A stretch of DNA of 64,000 nucleotides from Streptomyces sp. cg36 (lineage in GTDB: Bacteria; Actinomycetota; Actinomycetes; Streptomycetales; Streptomycetaceae), in contig NZ_CP163520.1 in assembly GCF_041080675.1 (NCBI RefSeq), positions 8,531,632 through 8,595,631 on the forward strand, given 5' to 3'. The translations under genes and the position numbers were made by a program. The notes beneath the pieces are model-generated. The model was not told the origin of the DNA. It saw only the letters and a program-made list of their open reading frames with translations, and searched no databases. Position 1 is the first letter of the stretch, and each line of letters begins with the position of its first letter. Below are positions 28,140 to 36,527 of this stretch, piece after piece.

Positions 28140-28469
28140 TCAGCCCCGCCTCTGCCCGACAGCGCCGCGCAGTCGCCACACCACGAGAGCACCCACCCCC
28201 GCACCGGCCGGCAGCAGCCTCCAGATCCCGCCGGCAGCGTCATGCCGGCCGGAAGCGGAGCTCGCGGCGCCGCGCTCGCAGGACACCCTGGCCGGGCCCG
28301 CGATCTGCGTGCAGGGGTGCGCAGTCTCAGCGGCAAAGGCCCATCCGGTGTGCGGCCACCCCGCGTCCGGCACGCCCGACCCCAGGGCGACCACGACCAC
28401 CACGACGATCACGGTCAGGACGCTCGCGGTGGCCGCGCGCCGTGAGCAGGCGCAGGAAGAAGTAGTCAT
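28140..28469 (-). CDS. Small two-helix membrane protein of the conjugation operon
   Basis: The 109-residue protein has an N-terminal hydrophobic helix (ATASVLTVIVVVVVVALGSG), a cysteine-containing external loop (HPCTQIAGPARVSC) and a C-terminal helix ending in basic residues. Starting at ATG 28469 it overlaps the VirB4 stop by one base (TGATG). It sits where VirB2/VirB3-like small subunits are found in other systems; the equivalence is inferred. Confidence 0.68.
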   Translation of the reverse strand: MTTSSCACSRRAATASVLTVIVVVVVVALGSGVPDAGWPHTGWAFAAETAHPCTQIAGPARVSCERGAASSASGRHDAAGGIWRLLPAGAGVGALVVWRLRGAVGQRRG

Positions 28470-31141
28470 CAGACGGGTTCCCCCTGACGGGCGTGCGGCT
28501 CCGGCACGGAGGGAGGGGCAGCGTCCGTGCGGCGTCCTGGTGTGGTGGTGATGCAGGCGGCGATGCGCGGGATGCGGGGGATGGACACCTTGATGCGGCC
28601 GGTGTTCTGCCGCGGGCACGTCAGCAGGAACTCGCCCTCCCGGCCCTTCTGGCCGACGGGGGACAGGCCGGTGGTCACCAGCCGCAGCAGTTCGCCGTCG
28701 GCCGGATCGAGGCCGACGAACTCCAGGCCCCGGCGCGCCCGTTCGCGATCGGCAGTGCGGGCCAGAGCCCGGTAGGCCATCAGGCTCCGGTCGGGTCCGA
28801 GCTCGAGGGCGTCGTGGGAGGCGCCGAGCAGGCCCGCGCCGTGCTTGCGGCCGTCGTGGAGGATCTCGTGGACCAGGGCTGTGCCCTCGGCGGAGGAGGT
28901 CAGCCAGTACAGCTCGTCCAGCACTACCGCGGTGAACCGGTCAGGATCCGCGAAGGCGGTCTGGCGGGCCAGCGCGGCGATCACGTAGAGCACCGCGCGC
29001 CCGATCAGTGCCTCCAGCGGCTGCTGATGCAGCACCTCCGGCTTGTCGAACGCCGCTTTCGGCGGCAGCGTCAGCCCGGCCGTGGTGATCACGATCATGT
29101 CGGTGGTGCTGGACGCGTCCAGCCGTACGGGAGGCAGCGCCGGGTCGAAGACCATCCGCGCGAGCGGGTTGGTGGCGACGACGCGGATCAGCCCGGCGAG
29201 CGTGGCGGCCGCGTCCTGCCGCCTGCCCGACCCCGTGGCGGCCATCTCTTCCAGGACCTCCACCACCTGCCGCATGGACGGGGTGTCGCGGGCAGCGGCC
29301 TGCTCGACCGCGTGGTGGAGGACTTCGCCGCTGGTGCTCATGGGGCCGATGCCGAGCTGGAGGGTGAGGTAGGACAGGGCGTAGTGGCGGCCCTCGGGGC
29401 CGCCGAAGATCCGCAGCGGGTCGATGGAGACTTCGGCACGCGCGGCGTCGATGATCTGGGCACGGCCGCCGGTGGCGGTGCGCGCGAAGTCGGCCCACTC
29501 ACGTACCGGGGTGCGGTCGATACAGATCGCGCAGCCACCCCGCGCCCACACCGCCTCCGCGATCAGCTTCTGCAGCACACTCTTGCCCGCGCCGAGATCG
29601 CCGACGATGCCCATCGAGGCGGAGGCGTCGACCCTGGGCGCATCCGCCACATTGATCATGACGGGTCGGGTGGTGCCGCAGTCCAGGTCGATGCCCAGGA
29701 ACACCCCGTTGGGATCACCGACCTCCGCAGCAGTGAAGGCCCCGCCCAGTGCCCAGTCCTCGGAGACCTGGTGCTGGGTGAACTCCCGGACAACACCAGG
29801 CCGTACGGTGCCGGGCAGGCCCAGCGTGAAGAGGACCTCCTGCAGGCCGGCGGCGCGCACGGCCCGGTAGTCGGCGCCGCCGAGCAAAGCGGCCAGGGCC
29901 CTCGCCCGGGCGTCGCACACGGCGGCGGTGGGCCCCCACACCGTCAGCACGGTGACCGACTGCACCTCCACCTCGACCGAGGTGCGCGACAGACGAGTGT
30001 CGAGCTCGCCCAGGTCCCGGGCGGCCTCGGTCAAGGAGGCGGGCATACCGGTGGGGCGGGCGTCGTACTGGTCGGCTTGGTCGATCAGCTCGTTCTTCTT
30101 GCGCCGGACCTGATCGCGGGCCTTCTCCGCAGGTACCACGGTCAGGTCGACGGTGTAGTCGACCGGAAAGTCGAGCATCTCCAGCTGGGCAAAGAGGTCC
30201 GCAGCGTCCTGGCTGACGCGGGGCGGGCACTCGGCCAGCACCAACTGCGCCTGGTAGCCCACCCCTGTCTCGCACTCGACCTGCAGCCAGCGCCGCCCGA
30301 GCGGCGAGCCGGTGTTCACGCGCCACCAGGCCTTGCGGCCCGACCGCGTCAGACGGCCTGCGCTCTTGAGCTGGTCGACGTCATCGAGCTCGGGGTCGAT
30401 GCCGCCTTCCTGCAGGCGGACCTGCCCGAGGTCGGCGTAGCTGGGGGAGCGCAGCACCCCGTCACGCAGCTGCCCGCCGTACAGCTCACTGGTCTCTGCC
30501 TCCGCCAGCAGCGGTTCGGCAAGGCCACGGTGGAGAGCGTGCTGGATCATCCACACGATCTCCGCCGGGCGGGCCGGGCGGAAGGCGATACCGCCGGCGA
30601 GCGCCACCTCGACCCGCGAGGCCTGCTCGCCGTACGCGCTCACATCGCGCCGGGTGACCGGCGCGGGGCGCATCCCCAGCACCGGAGCGACCTCCGCCCA
30701 CGCCGCGCCGAGCGACGCCGACACCTGCAGGCCGCCTGTTTCGGTCTGCAGGGGTACGGCCAGCCACAGGGTGCGGCGGTGCAGCTCCTGTTCGTCGAGG
30801 AGATCCAGCGTGGCCTCAATGTTCTCCACCCACGGGTGCCGGTCTTCGCCCGGTACCGGCTCGGCCGGCTCGATGTCCTCGATCATGCGCAGTGCGATCT
30901 CGCCCGGGTCGACCTGGGCGCAGATGCCGTACAGACGCGGAGCCCCGGACAGCGAGCGCACCAAGTGTGTGATCTTTGCCAGTTGCTCGTCGCGGACGGC
31001 GGCGGGCACGTAAGTGCCCTGGACGGTTTCCTCACGCCGTCCCTGGGCGTCCGGGCCCGGGTGAAGGCGGTAGATCGCCCACACACTGCCCTGCGTCGAC
31101 CACACCAGGTGCCCGGCGATGTGGCGGATCGGAACCCTCAC
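28469..31141 (-). CDS. VirB4-type conjugation ATPase
   Basis: The 890-residue protein has a divergent N-terminal half, then a RecA-like ATPase domain with Walker A GDLGAGKS (about 514-521), a Walker B-like strand FTAVVLDELYWL and a later HDGRKHGAGLLGASHD helix-loop typical of VirB4. VirB4 energises assembly of the secretion channel. I start at GTG 31141, which overlaps the upstream stop (GTGA); the frame extends upstream to 31789 but only as a shadow of two other genes. The product is a normal VirB4 length. Confidence 0.88.
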   Translation of the reverse strand: MRVPIRHIAGHLVWSTQGSVWAIYRLHPGPDAQGRREETVQGTYVPAAVRDEQLAKITHLVRSLSGAPRLYGICAQVDPGEIALRMIEDIEPAEPVPGEDRHPWVENIEATLDLLDEQELHRRTLWLAVPLQTETGGLQVSASLGAAWAEVAPVLGMRPAPVTRRDVSAYGEQASRVEVALAGGIAFRPARPAEIVWMIQHALHRGLAEPLLAEAETSELYGGQLRDGVLRSPSYADLGQVRLQEGGIDPELDDVDQLKSAGRLTRSGRKAWWRVNTGSPLGRRWLQVECETGVGYQAQLVLAECPPRVSQDAADLFAQLEMLDFPVDYTVDLTVVPAEKARDQVRRKKNELIDQADQYDARPTGMPASLTEAARDLGELDTRLSRTSVEVEVQSVTVLTVWGPTAAVCDARARALAALLGGADYRAVRAAGLQEVLFTLGLPGTVRPGVVREFTQHQVSEDWALGGAFTAAEVGDPNGVFLGIDLDCGTTRPVMINVADAPRVDASASMGIVGDLGAGKSVLQKLIAEAVWARGGCAICIDRTPVREWADFARTATGGRAQIIDAARAEVSIDPLRIFGGPEGRHYALSYLTLQLGIGPMSTSGEVLHHAVEQAAARDTPSMRQVVEVLEEMAATGSGRRQDAAATLAGLIRVVATNPLARMVFDPALPPVRLDASSTTDMIVITTAGLTLPPKAAFDKPEVLHQQPLEALIGRAVLYVIAALARQTAFADPDRFTAVVLDELYWLTSSAEGTALVHEILHDGRKHGAGLLGASHDALELGPDRSLMAYRALARTADRERARRGLEFVGLDPADGELLRLVTTGLSPVGQKGREGEFLLTCPRQNTGRIKVSIPRIPRIAACITTTPGRRTDAAPPSVPEPHARQGEPV

Positions 31142-31710
31142 TGCGCACCCCCGTGCTGGACGAGCGCGAGCAGCTGCTGCACACCCGACGCCGGCCCCGC
31201 TGCTGCGGCGGGAGCCGCGGGCTGGGTGCGGCGGGGTGCCAACGCGCGCTCTGCGGCCGGATGTGGGCGTGGCGCCTGGGCCGGACGGCGCTGACCCGCA
31301 GCCGGGGGTGCGGTCTGCGCTGCGAGGCCGGGAGCGGCCTCGAGGGTGAAGCCGCCAAGGAGCAGGCGGGGCGCGCGGTCGCGGGCGGCCCGCCCGCCGA
31401 TCCGCCCGCCTCGGGGCTGCCAGCCGAGCAGCACCCAGCCCCAAGCGGCCTGCATCGGCGCGCGGCCCCGGATCGTCGGCCGGCGCACCATCCAGATGAT
31501 CAGGACCCATCCGATCAGGGGGATGGGCCCCATCCACGACCACCAGCCGATGGTCCTGACCAGGAGGAAGCCGCCGACGACGGCGACAGCGATCTGCGCG
31601 GGCGTGTACGGGCCGAGCGGGATCTTCCAGTCGGCGACCTTGCCCAGTACCCACGGATGGCGGCGGGCGGCGGTGTAGAAGCGGCCCACCCGGGCGGCTG
31701 CCGCGGTCAC
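31138..31710 (-). CDS. PrgI-like small membrane protein of the conjugation operon
   Basis: The 190-residue protein has two closely spaced membrane helices (QIAVAVVGGFLLVRTIGWWS and IPLIGWVLIIWMVRR) followed by a long Pro/Ala-rich cytoplasmic tail. Directly upstream of VirB4, this arrangement is the place and topology of PrgI/VirB3-like proteins in Gram-positive type IV systems. GTG starts at 31710, and 4-base overlaps occur on both sides. Confidence 0.72.
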   Translation of the reverse strand: MTAAAARVGRFYTAARRHPWVLGKVADWKIPLGPYTPAQIAVAVVGGFLLVRTIGWWSWMGPIPLIGWVLIIWMVRRPTIRGRAPMQAAWGWVLLGWQPRGGRIGGRAARDRAPRLLLGGFTLEAAPGLAAQTAPPAAGQRRPAQAPRPHPAAERALAPRRTQPAAPAAAAGPASGVQQLLALVQHGGAQ

Positions 31711-32048
31711 AGCCAGCCTCCGGCACCCGGCGAATGGTCACGGGAGACGGGGAGTTCGGACTGCACGACCCCGGGAACGGCCGGTGCACCCCTGGACGGG
31801 TTCTTCACCTCGTCGGTGAACATGTTCGCCAGGTCGTTGCGCGCGTTGTACAGACCCAGCGCGACCACCATCAGCAGCAGAGCACCGATCCCCGCCTTGA
31901 GACTGAACCGCTGGATCATGATGACGACGACGAGGCAGATCAGCCCGGCCTGCAGGCCCTTGGTCGCCCATTGCTGGAACATGCTGATCCACGAGTTGCC
32001 AAGGTCGTCGAGCCGCCCGGCGAGCACCAGACCGTGCACGGTGTTCAT
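31707..32048 (-). CDS. Small membrane protein of the conjugation operon (candidate VirB2-like)
   Basis: The 113-residue protein has two membrane helices (ATKGLQAGLICLVVVIMIQR and AGIGALLLMVVALGLYNARN) and a short C-terminal tail. ATG 32048 overlaps the TcpC-like stop (ATGA); starts farther upstream lie inside that gene. Two-helix proteins at this position are candidates for the channel's pilin-like or VirB2-like subunit, an inference from order only. Confidence 0.68.
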   Translation of the reverse strand: MNTVHGLVLAGRLDDLGNSWISMFQQWATKGLQAGLICLVVVIMIQRFSLKAGIGALLLMVVALGLYNARNDLANMFTDEVKNPSRGAPAVPGVVQSELPVSRDHSPGAGGWL

Positions 32049-32980
32049 CGGCCACCCCCGTCCTGGGCAGCCCCGGACTCCAGCGCGGCAACTTCCCACC
32101 TGGTTGACCGGGCCGTGAGCGTGAGCCCGTACGCCAGCGGCCACCGGCCGGCCGCGTCCCGGGCTTCCACCCGGACCAGCACACGCACCGTCGTGCCGTC
32201 CTCCGCCACCTGCTCCGCAGCCGCCGCCTTCTCGACAGCCAGCACCTGCTTGACGGAGACCGACCGGTACGGGGCAGGGGTGACGGCGGTGAGCTTCACG
32301 CCGGGAGCGAGGTAGCGGTCGACCCCCCCGGCTCCCGTCAGATAGGCGGTGAGGAACTCGCCGACCGCGGACGACAGATGCCCCTCGGGGACGGTCATGG
32401 CGTACGACGAGGATTTCGGCACCTCGGCCCGGGCTGGGCCGGCCACCACGCCGGGAGCCCCGGTCACCGTGAACGACGAGCCCGTACGGTCCGACGCCAC
32501 CGACACGGCGTAGTACCGCACCGACCCGTTAGGCAACTGCGCAGCCACCGTCACCGCCCACGCACCGTCCGCGCGCTGCGTGCTGCGCACCGCCGATACG
32601 GACGGGGACGCTGACTGCGCATCAGCCGCCGGGTTGGGCAGATCGACGTCGGGCGCCATCGACCGCACCAGGCGCGCCTGCGCACTGGTCTCGTCGTCCG
32701 CGCTGCTGCGCAACCAGGCGCTCACGAACACCTGCGCATAGCCGCCCGGGTCGATGGGGGCCGCCGCGGCGGGCACGGCAGTGGACTTGGCTGCGGGGGC
32801 TGCCTCGACCGTGGCCGGGATGGAGGCGACGGCGACGCCCAGGGCAACGGGGCCGGCTGCGATGGCGGTCCAGACCGCCACGCGTGAGAAGCGGACGCGG
32901 CGGCGCATCGCCTCTAGCCGGGCGCCGGCCGCCAGCGGAGCAGCGGCCTCGCTCTGTGAGGCCTGCTTGCCAGGAGACAT
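32045..32980 (-). CDS. TcpC-like conjugal transfer protein, first gene of the operon
   Basis: The 311-residue protein has a single N-terminal membrane helix (VAVWTAIAAGPVALGVAVAS) and two extracytoplasmic NTF2-like domains (GGYAQVFVSAWLRSSADDET; AVGEFLTAYLTGAGGVDRYL). This is the two-domain layout of TcpC, the VirB8 equivalent in Gram-positive conjugation. ATG 32980 has GGGAG 7 nt upstream. The gene opens a run of tightly overlapping minus-strand genes reaching 20151, so the operon promoter must lie in the repeat-rich region just right of it. Confidence 0.82.
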   Translation of the reverse strand: MSPGKQASQSEAAAPLAAGARLEAMRRRVRFSRVAVWTAIAAGPVALGVAVASIPATVEAAPAAKSTAVPAAAAPIDPGGYAQVFVSAWLRSSADDETSAQARLVRSMAPDVDLPNPAADAQSASPSVSAVRSTQRADGAWAVTVAAQLPNGSVRYYAVSVASDRTGSSFTVTGAPGVVAGPARAEVPKSSSYAMTVPEGHLSSAVGEFLTAYLTGAGGVDRYLAPGVKLTAVTPAPYRSVSVKQVLAVEKAAAAEQVAEDGTTVRVLVRVEARDAAGRWPLAYGLTLTARSTRWEVAALESGAAQDGGGR

Positions 32981-33104
32981 GGTCAAACTCCCAGGTCAGA
33001 AAGGATGTTGCTGACCTTGAGGAAACCCGGCGACCCCGACCCGACCACGGACCACGGACCACCGACCACGGTCACGATGGCGACACGAAGCCCATGGTCG
33101 GGGT

Positions 33105-33123
33105 CATGGTCGGCCCGACCATG
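33105..33123. promoter_or_regulatory. Perfect palindrome CATGGTCGG-C-CCGACCATG, probable operator
   Basis: Two 9-bp arms flank a single central base. A second copy with one changed base lies at 33434-33452, and half-site copies (CATGGTCGGGG) lie near 33093, 33498 and 33523. A repeated palindrome plus half sites between divergent promoters is typical of a dimeric repressor; the neighbouring helix-turn-helix protein is a candidate ligand. Confidence 0.55.
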
Positions 33124-33228
33124 GGGCAGCCGCGAGCTGGCGACAGGCCAAGGAGTCCGGTGCGCGTTCCCCCAAGGCGCGACTGCGGTGCGACCCCATG
33201 CTGCTCGGCCACCAGATCGGCATGCCGG

Positions 33229-33394
33229 TGCGCAGACGGCAGCCGACCGAGCCCCGCCGAGAGCCTGCGCACCGGACCAGCCGAACCTGCGCAACACAAG
33301 ACCAGGAACAACAGGCGCGGACTGCGCAGTCGCTCCGCACACCCCCCGGCTGGCTGCGCAGCCCGACTGCACGACACCCCTGCGGGGTTGCGCA
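33229..33394. repeat. Six TGCGCA elements at 22-37 bp intervals
   Basis: TGCGCA occurs at 33229, 33266, 33288, 33323, 33355 and 33389, mostly preceded by C or T. The start-to-start distances are 37, 22, 35, 32 and 34 bp, roughly three helical turns for four of the five. The hexamer is itself palindromic, and the interval is non-coding. It could bind a protein cooperatively (iteron-like) or mark a transfer or replication origin. Confidence 0.5.
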
Positions 33395-33660
33395 GCCTGG
33401 CCGCGCAACGGCTGAGCACCTGGGCCGAAGGTGCACGGTCGGCCCGACCATGAGCGCGACCACGGCAGCTAGACGGCCATGTTGCCTGATCGTGACCGAT
33501 GGTCGGGGTTCGTGGCCGCCAGCATGGTCGGGGCCGGCGGGTGAGCTGACGGCATGGAACCCACGCACGCCCCCGCCCCCAGGCCCGACGGCCGTCCCAC
33601 GCCGGCGGGCCGCGTGCGCTGCCCTGGACACTGCACCCAGCCCGCTTCGGAGGCACGGCG

Positions 33661-35091
33661 GTGAGCCGCTTCGGGGCAGGCGTCCGCCGGGGGGTGATGG
33701 CCGCTGATCAGTTCACCCAGATCGCCAACGGGCTCTTCCGCGACACCAGGCTCTCCTGCAAAGCGAAGGGGATCTTCGGGTACGTCAGCACGCACCGGAA
33801 CGGTTGGCAGACAACGGTCGTCGACCTCACCCGCCTGGGCCCGGACGGACGGGAAGCGGTACGGACCGGTCTGCAGGAACTCGAGGCACACGGCTACCTG
33901 ATCCGTGAACGCCTGCGCCGCCCGGACGGCACCTTGGGCGAGGCCGTCTACTGCATTACCGACTGCCCGGCCTGTGCGGCCCCGGCGCTGATCGAAGCCG
34001 ACATGGCGGCCTCGGCCCCCGAGAGTGAGCACCCCGACGGCCTCCCGGCGGGGATCCGCCGGGGGGTGATGGCGGCTGATCAGTTCACCCAGATCGCCAA
34101 CAGGCTCTTCCGCGACGCACAGTTGTCCTTCAAAGCCAAAGGCCTGTTCGGACTGCTCTCCACACACCGCGACGGCTGGCGGATGACCGTCACCGACCTC
34201 GCCCGCCGTGGCCGCGACGGCGACGCAGCCGTCAAGAGCGGACTGAAGGAGCTGGAGAGGCACGGCTTCCTGGTGCGCGCACGCGACCGCGGCCCCGACG
34301 GCACCCTCGGCGCGGCGGCGTACTTCATCACCGACCTGCCCGCTCTGCAAAGCAGCAGGTCACAACCAGAGTCGGGTTTTCCACCAGTGGATGACCCTAC
34401 GTGGGCTGATCGGTCCACTAAGAACACCAACAGGAAGAACACCACCAAGCGGAACACCAGACCCCTCCGTCCGTGCCGCAGCGAAGCGTCGCGTGCACCG
34501 GGACGGACGGACCGGCCGGACACGCCGATGCCCCCGCCCGCGGCGGATGACATGCCCCCAGGGATCCAGCTGCTGCTCGAACTCGGGGCGGCCCGCCCCG
34601 AGCTGCTGCTGACCGGCAAGCCGCTCACCGACCAAGGCCGCGTCGTGACCGTGATGCTGGAATCCGGCTGGAGCCGCGACCAGCTGCGTCACGTCATCGC
34701 TGCCCGCCCCCTGCCCCACCCGGTACGCCATACGGTCGCCGCCATCATCGCCGCCCGCCTGCGCGCCGCCCAGGCCTACCCGCCGCCCGCCAGCGCGGCC
34801 AGCGACCACGACCAGCCCGAGCAGGACGCCCTGCCGCCGCAGCCGATGACCAACTCTGCCGCGCGCACGGTGAACGAGGCTCTGACGTACCGGGCCCTCG
34901 CCGAATGCGCCGGCTGCGGCAATCCCGGGACCGCCCCCGGCAAGGACCTCTGCCCAGCCTGTCTCGGCTGGCCGCTCTGCCGCACCTGCCAGGGCCCCAC
35001 ACCCCGCCGCGCCCACCCCGACGGCGACGGCCGCTGCACCACGTGCGCCTTGAACCTGACCGATCATCCGCTGGAAGGAAGCACCCCGTGA
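33661..35091 (+). CDS. Protein with tandemly duplicated winged helix-turn-helix domain and C-terminal zinc ribbon
   Basis: In this 476-residue protein the unit RRGVMAADQFTQIAN...LFRD...LS.KAKG occurs twice (about residues 8-97 and 131-220). Each unit continues through STHR(N/D)GW and ends in a GYLIRER or GFLVRAR wing. A basic linker, an Ala-rich helical region and a C-terminal four-cysteine-pair zinc ribbon (CAGCG, CPAC, CRTCQ, CTTC) follow. The two units are nearly identical in DNA at 33684-33745 and 34053-34114, so the duplication is recent. Similar single-unit proteins occur on Streptomyces plasmids; replication initiation or regulation of the divergent transfer operon is inferred. GGAGG precedes the GTG by 7 nt. 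Confidence 0.75.
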   Translation: MSRFGAGVRRGVMAADQFTQIANGLFRDTRLSCKAKGIFGYVSTHRNGWQTTVVDLTRLGPDGREAVRTGLQELEAHGYLIRERLRRPDGTLGEAVYCITDCPACAAPALIEADMAASAPESEHPDGLPAGIRRGVMAADQFTQIANRLFRDAQLSFKAKGLFGLLSTHRDGWRMTVTDLARRGRDGDAAVKSGLKELERHGFLVRARDRGPDGTLGAAAYFITDLPALQSSRSQPESGFPPVDDPTWADRSTKNTNRKNTTKRNTRPLRPCRSEASRAPGRTDRPDTPMPPPAADDMPPGIQLLLELGAARPELLLTGKPLTDQGRVVTVMLESGWSRDQLRHVIAARPLPHPVRHTVAAIIAARLRAAQAYPPPASAASDHDQPEQDALPPQPMTNSAARTVNEALTYRALAECAGCGNPGTAPGKDLCPACLGWPLCRTCQGPTPRRAHPDGDGRCTTCALNLTDHPLEGSTP

Positions 35092-35972
35092 CGGACACAC
35101 CCCACACCCCGCCGCCCACCGCGGCCGCGCACCACGAGCGCCCCTTTGCCCGTGATCCAGGGCGCTGGCAGAGAGAACACGCCCGCGCCGTGCGGACCGG
35201 CCACGTCCGTGACCACACCTGTTCCGCTGCGTGCGAACCCGTCCTCGTCCACGAACGCACCCCCTGGGGCTGGCTCGCCTGGACCGTCCCAGGCGATGGC
35301 AGCCCGCCCCAGATCCCTCACCAGATCGGAGTGCTCACCCCGGCCGCCACCCGCGTGCAGCGCCTGGCGCCGCGCTGGCTGACCCGGCGCCCCGCCCAGC
35401 GCATCGCCGTGGCCTCCGGTCCCGGATCACTCCGGTTCACCCCGGCCGCCATCGCCCTCATCAGCCTGCTCACCGGCCTGTTCGCCCTTCGCCGCGGAGC
35501 GCCCCTCGACGTCGTTCTACCGGCGATGCTCCTGGCCCCGCTCCTTGCCGCGCACCTCCCGGACCGGCTGGACGCGAAGGCCCGCGAACACGTCCGCATG
35601 GTCGAAGGCGACGCCGCCTGCCGCTACCTCCAGCGCCTCGCCACTCTGCAGACCTCGCTCATCCAGGCCGCCGACGGCAGCAGCCGCCACGAGCTGCGCC
35701 GCTCGGCCGAGATCGGACAGGGCGTGATGTGGGACGCCGCCGGTCTTCTCCAGAACCGGGACACCCGTTCGGTCTCAGCCGGCCTCATCGCCCGAGAACG
35801 GCTGATGCTCCAACTCGCCCACCAGGCCGCACAGATCCTTGAGCGCACGGCACAGCAGGCACGAACCAGGCATCGGCCCCCGGGGGCTGTCTCCGCCTGC
35901 CCCCGGCCGACGACCGCCCCGGCAGCCCGCCGCGCACCGAACCCACCGCTGCAGAAGGGAACCTCCTCGTGA
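35088..35972 (+). CDS. Membrane protein of unknown function
   Basis: The 294-residue protein has two membrane helices in the middle (TPAAIALISLLTGLFALRRG and VVLPAMLLAPLLAAHLPDRL) and a C-terminal helical cytoplasmic domain (DAAGLLQNRDTRSVSAGLIA). I do not recognise the family. GTG 35088 overlaps the stop of the helix-turn-helix gene (GTGA), with GGAAGGA 7 nt before it, so the two are translationally coupled. The frame is open further upstream inside the previous gene without a ribosome site. Confidence 0.65.
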   Translation: MTDTPHTPPPTAAAHHERPFARDPGRWQREHARAVRTGHVRDHTCSAACEPVLVHERTPWGWLAWTVPGDGSPPQIPHQIGVLTPAATRVQRLAPRWLTRRPAQRIAVASGPGSLRFTPAAIALISLLTGLFALRRGAPLDVVLPAMLLAPLLAAHLPDRLDAKAREHVRMVEGDAACRYLQRLATLQTSLIQAADGSSRHELRRSAEIGQGVMWDAAGLLQNRDTRSVSAGLIARERLMLQLAHQAAQILERTAQQARTRHRPPGAVSACPRPTTAPAARRAPNPPLQKGTSS

Positions 35973-36527
35973 ACCAGCCCGAACCGCGCCTCTCCGTACC
36001 CGCCTTGGGCCTCTATCTCCTGTTCGCCCACGAGCCCTACTACCCGGTCGGCGCCCAGGAGATCAACACCACCGTCGTGGCTGCAGCCTCGCTGCTCCAC
36101 CCCCGCGTACGGCAGCCCGACGGCGCCCGCATCCACAAGCTCCTCGTCGACGGCCGGCGGCCGGCGGCCGGGCGAGATCGTGCCGCTGTCCACCCTCACC
36201 CACGAACTGGACGGCGGAGCTCGCTGGCCGGAGGTCGCAGACTGGGAGGCAACCACCAACGACCTGCTCCAGCTCATCCGCGACCACGACTGCGACGCCC
36301 TCAGCCTCGGCCTGCCGGACACCGCCCGCGCCCTTATGTGCGCCAGCCCGCACAGCGAGATCCGCACCGTCGACCCCACGTCCGGGGCACATCACGCATA
36401 CGGGCCAGCCGACCGGATCGCGGTCCTCGCCGGGATCGGCCGGCACCTGGCCTGGGCCGAAGCAGGATCCCCCTTGTGGCCCGGCACCGGCCTGCTGCTC
36501 CCGATCAACTCCGCGGATGCCACCTGA
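35969..36527 (+). pseudogene. Frameshifted hypothetical gene, third in the HTH operon
   Basis: The first part (from GTG 35969, overlapping the previous stop by 4 bases) reads SVPALGLYLLFAHEPYYPVG through to KLLVDGRRPAAG. Coding character then switches to another frame: EIVPLSTLTHELDGGARWPE through WPGTGLLLPINSADAT, ending at 36527. The switch falls in a CGGCCGG tandem repeat (about 36151-36172), a natural slippage site. It is either a true frameshift mutation or a sequencing error in a GC-rich run. Product family unknown. Confidence 0.6.

Larger units (their letters stand above)
32981..33660. repeat. Repeat-rich divergent control region between the conjugation operon and the HTH gene
   Basis: No gene is supported here. 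The left part has clustered GACCAC/GGACCACGG repeats (33040-33075). The motif CATGGTCGG(G) occurs near 33093, 33105, 33498 and 33523. A perfect 19-bp palindrome lies at 33105-33123, with a near copy at 33434-33452. Six TGCGCA palindromes lie between 33229 and 33394. The region separates divergent transcription units, so it must hold both promoters. It is the best place in the window for operators of a conjugation regulator, or for oriT or an iteron-type origin. Confidence 0.6.

Noticed and set aside
28493..31294. Plus-strand frame of 933 codons opposite VirB4
   Set aside because: Antisense shadow; the minus-strand VirB4 has intact Walker motifs and coupled neighbours.
33229..33394. CRISPR array in the repeat-rich intergenic region
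   Set aside because: The repeated unit is only a 6-bp palindrome with uneven 16-31-bp intervals; no 25-40-bp direct repeat and no cas genes.
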